Source of the DNA: Cyanobacteria bacterium M_surface_7_m2_040
Lineage (GTDB): Bacteria > Cyanobacteriota > Cyanobacteriia > PCC-6307 > Cyanobiaceae
Length of the DNA stretch: 19,111 nt
NCBI GenBank assembly: GCA_016882555.1
Contig: VGPQ01000001.1
Coordinates: forward strand, 1-19,111
Direction: 5' to 3'
The position numbers and the translations under genes were made by a program. Positions 14,516-19,111 of this stretch are shown piece by piece; positions within the stretch are counted from its first letter, which is position 1, and the number at the start of each line of letters is the position of its first letter. The notes beneath the pieces were generated by a model. That model saw only the letters and a list, made by a program, of their open reading frames with translations. It did no database searches and was not told where the DNA came from.

Positions 14516-16054
14516 TCAGCGCAACGCCAGCGGCTGTCCGCGCGCTGCCAGCAGCTGGCGGCAGGCCATCAGCGCCGAGAGGCTGACGCCTGCAGTGCCT
14601 TCACCTGGGTAGATCGAGTCGCCGCACAGCCACAGGCCCCGCAGGGGGGTGCGGCTGGCCAGGCCAAACGGGCCGAAACGGCTGGGGTGTTGGCCCAGCC
14701 CGCCCACATAGCCCATGGGTCGCCCGCACCAATGGGCAAAGGCCCTTGGCGTGGCCAGTTCGCCGTGCAGCCAGGCCGCGGCCTCGAGCCCCAGCAGCGC
14801 CTCCAGCCCCGACTGGATCTGGCCCAGCAGCACCGCTTTGCGGCTGCTGCGCACAGCCCGGTCGTCGCATTCGGGTGCAAACCAGGGCTGGGCCGGGGTG
14901 AACACGCTGGCGATCACGGTCGCCTGGCCCGCAGGCGCGCGGCCATCCCCCTCCTGGCTCACCGACACGAACAATGGGCCCGGCTCCGGCCAGTCGAGCT
15001 GGAGGTGCGAAGGGCACTCCGCGGGCAGGCGCTCGCGCCGAACGGCTCCGTAGAACACCAGTGCACCGGAGGGCTCGCCCAGCTGCTGCAGGCGCCGGCG
15101 GTAGCCCGGCGGCAGCAGCTGGGGTGGGATCAGCCCGTCTACCACCTGGGGAGGCAGGGTCAACACCACCTCGGCGGCCGTCAGTGCAAAGGCGCGCTCG
15201 CCGGGCCCCGAACCGCTGAGCTGCCATTCGCCAGACCCGCCGGCTTGCGGCGGCAGCATCTGGGTTACCCGGTGGCGCAGCAGCAGCTGCCCGCCGGCCT
15301 GCTCCAGTGCCGTTTCCAGCAGCGTGCTGAGCGTCTGCATCGAACCGTGCAGGTGCCAGAGGCCCAGCGGCTCCTGGGCCATGGCCAGCACCGTGGCCCC
15401 ATACAGGGCAGCCGTGCGGGCCGCGGTCTCCTGCGAATACAGCCGCAGCTGCAGATCCAGAAAACGCCGCAGCCGCTGGTCGTGGCCGCAGCCACTCCAC
15501 TGCTGCAGATCGGCGATGGTGGCCCGGCTGAGCAGGCCCGAGGCCAGGTTGGCGGGCCCCAGGGCCCCCAGCAGCTGACCCAGGTCCCAGAGGTTGCGGG
15601 GCGGCAGCACCGGATCACGGCCGGCAAAGGCCCAGTTGGCGGCGTGAATGGCGCTGCACCACTGCCAGAAGCGATCGCTGCGGGGGAACTGCTGCTGCCG
15701 TTCCTGTTGCCAGCGCTGGGGATCCCGCCACAGCCGCACCGGCGCCCGGCCATCGCCCAGGTCGACCACGCAGCCGGGGTCGAGGGGGCTGGCCGCTGGC
15801 AGCGGCAGCCCGAAATGGGCCAACAGACGCTGGTGGATGCCCCCGGCTTCCAGGCCGGCCACCTGGGTGGCGCCCACATCGAAGGTCCAGGGCCCCCGCT
15901 TGAAGGTGCCGGCACATCCGCCGCTTTGGTGGTGGGCCTCCAGCAGCGTCACCCTGAGGCCCGCATCGGCGAGCAGGGCGGCGGCGGTGAGTCCGGCAAT
16001 GCCGGCCCCCACAACCGCCACATCGACCGGTGCCGGGCCAGAGAACGTAGGCAT
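14516..16054 (-). CDS. crtD: CrtD-type carotenoid desaturase
   Basis: This is an FAD-dependent phytoene-desaturase-family enzyme. The 512-residue product has the dinucleotide motif VVGAGIAGLTAAALLADAG (Gly16, Gly18, Gly21), then LLEAHHQSGGCAGTFKRG and WTFDVGATQVAGLEAGG. The C-terminal FAD signature is LWLCGDSIYPGEGTAGVSLSALMACRQLL. The N-terminal motifs and the GYVGGLGQHPSRFGPFGLASRTP stretch fit the cyanobacterial CrtD (C-3',4' desaturase) rather than CrtH cis-trans isomerase. In Synechocystis CrtD acts in the myxol pathway; the substrate in this organism is not clear. It is divergent from the fructosamine-kinase-family gene, with about 35 bases between starts. Confidence 0.85.
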   Translation of the reverse strand: MPTFSGPAPVDVAVVGAGIAGLTAAALLADAGLRVTLLEAHHQSGGCAGTFKRGPWTFDVGATQVAGLEAGGIHQRLLAHFGLPLPAASPLDPGCVVDLGDGRAPVRLWRDPQRWQQERQQQFPRSDRFWQWCSAIHAANWAFAGRDPVLPPRNLWDLGQLLGALGPANLASGLLSRATIADLQQWSGCGHDQRLRRFLDLQLRLYSQETAARTAALYGATVLAMAQEPLGLWHLHGSMQTLSTLLETALEQAGGQLLLRHRVTQMLPPQAGGSGEWQLSGSGPGERAFALTAAEVVLTLPPQVVDGLIPPQLLPPGYRRRLQQLGEPSGALVFYGAVRRERLPAECPSHLQLDWPEPGPLFVSVSQEGDGRAPAGQATVIASVFTPAQPWFAPECDDRAVRSSRKAVLLGQIQSGLEALLGLEAAAWLHGELATPRAFAHWCGRPMGYVGGLGQHPSRFGPFGLASRTPLRGLWLCGDSIYPGEGTAGVSLSALMACRQLLAARGQPLALR

Positions 16055-16065
16055 CGCGGCATGCT

Positions 16066-16086
16066 GGCAGCCGCACCGCAGCTGCC
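16066..16086. promoter_or_regulatory. Dyad between crtD and fructosamine-kinase gene
   Basis: GGCAGC (16066-16071) and GCTGCC (16081-16086) are perfect inverted halves nine bases apart, in the 35-base space between two divergent starts. The position suits a shared operator. GC-rich sequence makes chance occurrence likely. Confidence 0.25.
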
Positions 16087-16089
16087 GTG

Positions 16090-16989
16090 ATGAACGATGC
16101 CCTCCAAGCCTGGCTGCGGCAGCAGCTGGGGGCTGCGCTGCGCAGCCACAGCCCGGTCGGCGGGGGCTGCATCCACAGCGCCTGGATGCTGCAGCTGGCC
16201 GATGGCCGCCGCGTGTTTGTGAAGTGCAACCGTGCAGCGGCCCTGCCGTTGCTCGAGGCAGAAGCCGATGGGCTGGCAGCCCTGGCCGCGGTGGCCCCTG
16301 CCGAATTGCTGCTGCCCACCCCTCTGGCCTGCGCCCGGGTGGGCGACCAAGCGGTGCTGGTGCTCAGCTGGTTGGATCTGAAGCCCCGCGGCGATGATCG
16401 CGACTGGAGCCGGCTGGGCCAGAGCCTGGCTCGCCTGCATCGCCGCAGCCTCGCGCAAGGGGCAGGTCAGGGTCGTTTCGGTTGGCAGCGCGACAACTTC
16501 ATCGGCAGCACCCCCCAGATCAATGCCTGGCACGACGACTGGGGTGCGTTCTTTGTCGAGCGGCGCCTGCGGCATCAGCTGCGCCAGGCGCCGGCCTCAG
16601 CTCGGCGCCTGGCCGGCACCGAGCGGCTGCTGCTACGGGTGTCCAGCCTGCTGGCCGCCCATCAACCCGAACCGGTGCTGGTGCACGGCGATCTCTGGAG
16701 CGGCAATGCCGCTCTGCTGCCCGGAGACACTGCGGCGATCTACGACCCGGCGGTGTACCGGGGGGATCGTGAGGTGGATCTGGCCATGGCCCGCCTGTTC
16801 GGGGGGTTCCCGGCGGCCTTCTTCAGCGGTTACGAGCAGGAGTGGCCCTTGCCCCCAGGAGCCCGTGAGCGGGTGGATGTCTACAACCTGTACCACCTGC
16901 TCAATCACGCCAATCTGTTTGGCGGGGGGTACTGGCAGCAGGTCGAAGCCTGTATCCAGCTGCTGATCAGCAGAGAGGTGCCCGGCTGA
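16090..16989 (+). CDS. Fructosamine kinase family protein
   Basis: The family phosphorylates sugar adducts on protein amines, which then fall off, reversing glycation; bacterial members prefer ribulosamine or erythrulosamine. The 299-residue product has the kinase-like fold: glycine-rich loop VGGGCIHSAW (residues 23-32), lysine of VFVKCN (Lys45), catalytic HGDLWSGN (199-206), and YDPAVYRGDREVDLAM as the metal-binding segment. The loop cysteine (Cys27) is in the position of the redox-switch cysteine described for plant and human FN3K. ATG 16090 is used; an in-frame GTG one codon earlier is possible. It converges on the CAAD gene with a gap of 7 bases. Confidence 0.92.
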   Translation: MNDALQAWLRQQLGAALRSHSPVGGGCIHSAWMLQLADGRRVFVKCNRAAALPLLEAEADGLAALAAVAPAELLLPTPLACARVGDQAVLVLSWLDLKPRGDDRDWSRLGQSLARLHRRSLAQGAGQGRFGWQRDNFIGSTPQINAWHDDWGAFFVERRLRHQLRQAPASARRLAGTERLLLRVSSLLAAHQPEPVLVHGDLWSGNAALLPGDTAAIYDPAVYRGDREVDLAMARLFGGFPAAFFSGYEQEWPLPPGARERVDVYNLYHLLNHANLFGGGYWQQVEACIQLLISREVPG

Positions 16990-16996
16990 CGGGAAC

Positions 16997-17395
16997 TCAG
17001 CCCAGGTATTCCTTGCGCAGCGTCTGGATGCGGTTCACCACATCGTTGCGCTTGTCGCTGGTGCTCAGGTTTTTCCAGCTCCATTGACCGACCACCACCA
17101 ACCCCAGCAGTTCGAGCAGGCCTGGAACCAGGGGAATCAAGTTGATCGTGTCGAGAACCCCTTTGATCAGCACCTGGGCCACGATCACCGCAAAAATCAC
17201 ACCAGCGGCCTTGCCAATGCGACCCATCTGATTCCAGTCGACGGAATCCAGTTTTTGGTTGATGGTGCTGAGAATTTCGCCGTAGCGTTCGGAGAAATCG
17301 GCACCCGCTTCCGCGTTGCCGCTCTCGTTGGATTCAGCGGAGGTGAGATGCTCCACCTGGCCCTGTTCGGCAGCGTCGTGGTTGAAGTCGCTCAT
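16997..17395 (-). CDS. CAAD-domain (CURT1-like) thylakoid membrane protein
   Basis: The 132-residue protein has an acidic, disordered N-terminus (residues 1-35), an amphipathic stretch (YGEILSTINQKLDSVDW), two membrane segments (about 62-81 and 87-104) joined by a short loop, and the C-terminal WKNLSTSDKRNDVVNRIQTLRKEY helix. This is the CAAD layout found appended to some cyanobacterial aminoacyl-tRNA synthetases and in CURT1/CurT, which bends thylakoid membranes. Here it stands alone, without a synthetase. The start at 17395 has no Shine-Dalgarno site. It is divergent from the JAMM protease gene, with 47 bases between. Confidence 0.9.
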   Translation of the reverse strand: MSDFNHDAAEQGQVEHLTSAESNESGNAEAGADFSERYGEILSTINQKLDSVDWNQMGRIGKAAGVIFAVIVAQVLIKGVLDTINLIPLVPGLLELLGLVVVGQWSWKNLSTSDKRNDVVNRIQTLRKEYLG

Positions 17396-17442
17396 GGACC
17401 GGGAGGGAAGCGTGCTCAGAAACTTTCCAGCAATGTATCGGG

Positions 17443-17916
17443 GTGACCTCCAATACGCCAGTTCGGTTGACCGTTGATCAGCGCGTTCTGATCACCCTGG
17501 CGCGCGTTTGTGCAGCTGCTGAGCCCTGGGAGGGTTGTGCCCTGCTGCTGGGAGACCCGGGGCCTTGTGCGCATTTGCGGCAGATTTGGCCCTGTCTGAA
17601 TGTTTGGCCTGTGCAGGCTGAACGCCATCGCCGCTTTGCCCTGGATCCCCGGGAGCAGCTGCTGGCCCAGCGCTGGTCGCGGCAGCGGGGGCTGACCGTG
17701 CTGGGCAGCGCCCACAGCCATCCCTGTGGGGAGCCCCGACCTTCGCCTGTGGATCTGGCCCTCAGCACCGCTCCTACGCTGGCGGTGATTGCCGGCCGTG
17801 GGCGCGCCGCTGGCCATTACCACGGTTGGGACTGGGGATTCTGGTGGCTGGATGCCCCCCCCAGCGCGGGCGAGGATCCTCGGGTGGTGCTGCTGCCATG
17901 GACAATGGCAGATTGA
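17443..17916 (+). CDS. M67-family JAMM (MPN+) metalloprotease
   Basis: The 157-residue protein keeps all the zinc and catalytic residues of the JAMM motif: Glu30 in WEGCALLLG, then HSHP with five residues before PS-x2-D (His91, His93, Ser101, Asp104). Small bacterial JAMM proteins such as Mec+ of Mycobacterium remove an amino acid or peptide from the C-terminal Gly-Gly of a ubiquitin-like sulfur carrier. The gene is directly followed, after 40 bases, by a MoeZ-type E1 enzyme gene on the same strand, which supports such a role. The start is a GTG at 17443 with no clear ribosome binding site; a TTG at 17467 is an alternative. The true substrate is unknown. Confidence 0.9.
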   Translation: MTSNTPVRLTVDQRVLITLARVCAAAEPWEGCALLLGDPGPCAHLRQIWPCLNVWPVQAERHRRFALDPREQLLAQRWSRQRGLTVLGSAHSHPCGEPRPSPVDLALSTAPTLAVIAGRGRAAGHYHGWDWGFWWLDAPPSAGEDPRVVLLPWTMAD

Positions 17917-17956
17917 GCCGGTGGCGGCACCGGCGGCGGCCCCGAGCTCCTGATTC

Positions 17957-19111
17957 ATGCTTCCTCCTGACACCAGCGGCGTTGTGCTCAGCCCCGATGA
18001 GGTGGCTCGCTTTGCGCGGCATCTGATCCTGCCGGAGGTGGGCATGGAGGGGCAGAAGCGCCTCAAGGCCTCCTCGGTGCTGTGCGTGGGTACCGGGGGG
18101 CTCGGCTCGCCGTTGCTGCTCTATCTGGCGGCAGCCGGGGTGGGTCGCATCGGCATCGTCGACTTCGATGTGGTCGACCACAGCAACCTGCAGCGCCAGG
18201 TGATCCACGGCACCAGCTGGGTGGGCAAGCCCAAGATCGAATCGGCCAAGGCCCGGATCCTGGAGATCAACCCCCACTGCCAGGTGGATCTGTACGAGAC
18301 GGCCCTCACCAGCGAGAACGCGCTGGAGATCATTCGCCCCTACGACCTGGTCTGCGACGGCACCGACAACTTTCCGACCCGCTACCTGGTCAACGACGCC
18401 TGCGTGCTGCTGGGCAAGCCCAACGTGTACGGCTCGATCTTCCGTTTTGAGGGCCAGGCCACGGTGTTCAACCTGGATGCCGAAAGCCCCAACTACCGCG
18501 ACCTGTTCCCCGAGCCGCCGCCGCCGGGCATGGTGCCCTCCTGCGCCGAGGGCGGCGTGGTGGGTGTGCTGCCCGGGATCATCGGCGTGATCCAGGCCAC
18601 CGAGGCGGTCAAGATCATCACCGGCATCGGCACCACCCTCAGCGGGCGGCTGCTGCTGTTTGATGCCCTGGGCATGAAGTTTCGCGAGCTCAAGCTCAGG
18701 CCCAATCCCGAGCGGCCGGTGATCGACAAACTGATCGACTACCAGGAGTTCTGCGGGGTGGGCGGCAGCGCGCCTGGCCAGGAAGAGGCCGGCGCCGTCG
18801 AAAGCATCAGCGTCAGCGAACTCAAGACCCTGCTCGATGGCGACACCAGCGGCTTGCTGCTGATCGATGTGCGCAACCCCCCCGAGGCCGAGATCGCCGT
18901 GATCCCCGGCGCCGAGCTGATTCCGCTCGATCAGATCGAGAACGGCACCGCGATCGAGCGGGTGCGCCAGCTGGCCGCCGGCAAGCAGCTCTATGCCCAT
19001 TGCAAACTGGGCGGCCGCAGCGCCAAGGCCCTGATTGCCCTCAAGCGCCACGGCATTGAAGGCATCAACGTGGCCGGCGGCATCGACGCCTGGAGCCAGG
19101 AGGTTGATCCG
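17957..19111 (+). CDS. moeB: MoeZ-type sulfurtransferase: E1-like adenylyltransferase plus rhodanese, 3' end outside window
   Basis: The protein adenylates the C-terminal glycine of ubiquitin-like sulfur carriers (MoaD, ThiS or CysO type) and then delivers sulfur to it. The frame is open from ATG 17957 to the window edge (385 codons). Residues 1-265 or so form the ThiF/MoeB domain: GTGGLGSP (45-52), DFDVVDHSNLQRQ, DGTDNFPTRYLVND, and VPSCAEGG with Cys196. A rhodanese domain follows from about 280, with active-site loop CKLGGRS (Cys349). Both zinc-binding C-x2-C pairs of E. coli MoeB are missing: NYRD (179-182) and ERPVID (252-257) occupy those places, as in actinobacterial MoeZ. The preceding JAMM protease gene is probably co-transcribed. 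Confidence 0.95.
   Translation, partial: MLPPDTSGVVLSPDEVARFARHLILPEVGMEGQKRLKASSVLCVGTGGLGSPLLLYLAAAGVGRIGIVDFDVVDHSNLQRQVIHGTSWVGKPKIESAKARILEINPHCQVDLYETALTSENALEIIRPYDLVCDGTDNFPTRYLVNDACVLLGKPNVYGSIFRFEGQATVFNLDAESPNYRDLFPEPPPPGMVPSCAEGGVVGVLPGIIGVIQATEAVKIITGIGTTLSGRLLLFDALGMKFRELKLRPNPERPVIDKLIDYQEFCGVGGSAPGQEEAGAVESISVSELKTLLDGDTSGLLLIDVRNPPEAEIAVIPGAELIPLDQIENGTAIERVRQLAAGKQLYAHCKLGGRSAKALIALKRHGIEGINVAGGIDAWSQEVDP

Noticed and set aside
14687..16090. 467-codon plus-strand open frame opposite crtD
   Set aside because: CrtD motifs on the minus strand are unmistakable; the plus frame shows no domain.
17774..19051. 425-codon minus-strand open frame opposite moeB
   Set aside because: It covers the conserved E1 and rhodanese motifs in antisense and has no recognisable features.
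1..19111. CRISPR array, prophage, insertion sequence or defence island
   Set aside because: No spaced direct repeats, transposase, integrase, terminal repeats or known defence domains were seen on either strand.

Overview
The window looks like chromosomal DNA of a high-GC unicellular cyanobacterium of the Synechococcus/Cyanobium (picocyanobacterial) group. The evidence is gene content: NdhN, a subunit found only in oxygenic phototrophs; LdpA, a cyanobacterial clock-input protein; the cyanobacterial families DUF1815, DUF2839 and CAAD; a CrtD-type carotenoid desaturase; and three HIP1 octamers. No phage, insertion sequence, CRISPR array or rRNA is visible, and the region reads as ordinary core genome.

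Positions 1-6974 (minus strand) hold 15 ribosomal protein genes transcribed in the order rplC, rplD, rplW, rplB, rpsS, rplV, rpsC, rplP, rpmC, rpsQ, rplN, rplX, rplE, rpsH, rplF (the last is cut by the window edge). rpsJ is not upstream of rplC, and rpsN is absent between rplE and rpsH. The genes are tightly packed except for a 128-base rplX-rplE gap with two perfect hairpins and no ribosome binding site before rplE.

Positions 6975-7490 form a divergent control region with several dyads. From there the plus strand carries ndhN, ldpA (non-ATG start overlapping ndhN), a tRNA-Gln(UUG) gene, a HAD-family phosphatase gene whose likely TTG start lies two bases after the tRNA, and recA. The recA promoter carries a perfect 14-bp LexA-type palindrome laid over its -10 element, and RecA has a long Ala/Ser/Pro/Thr N-terminal extension.

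Positions 11334-13538 (minus) hold a degenerate DinG/Rad3-like helicase protein that appears to lack all its ATPase motifs, then DUF2839 and DUF1815. Next come tyrA (plus), crtD (minus), a fructosamine-kinase-family gene (plus) and a stand-alone CAAD/CURT1-like thylakoid membrane protein (minus). The window ends with a JAMM (M67) metalloprotease gene 40 bases ahead of a MoeZ-type E1-rhodanese gene, which runs off the right edge. This pair resembles the actinobacterial Mec+/MoeZ sulfur-carrier chemistry and is the best candidate here for an under-described system.
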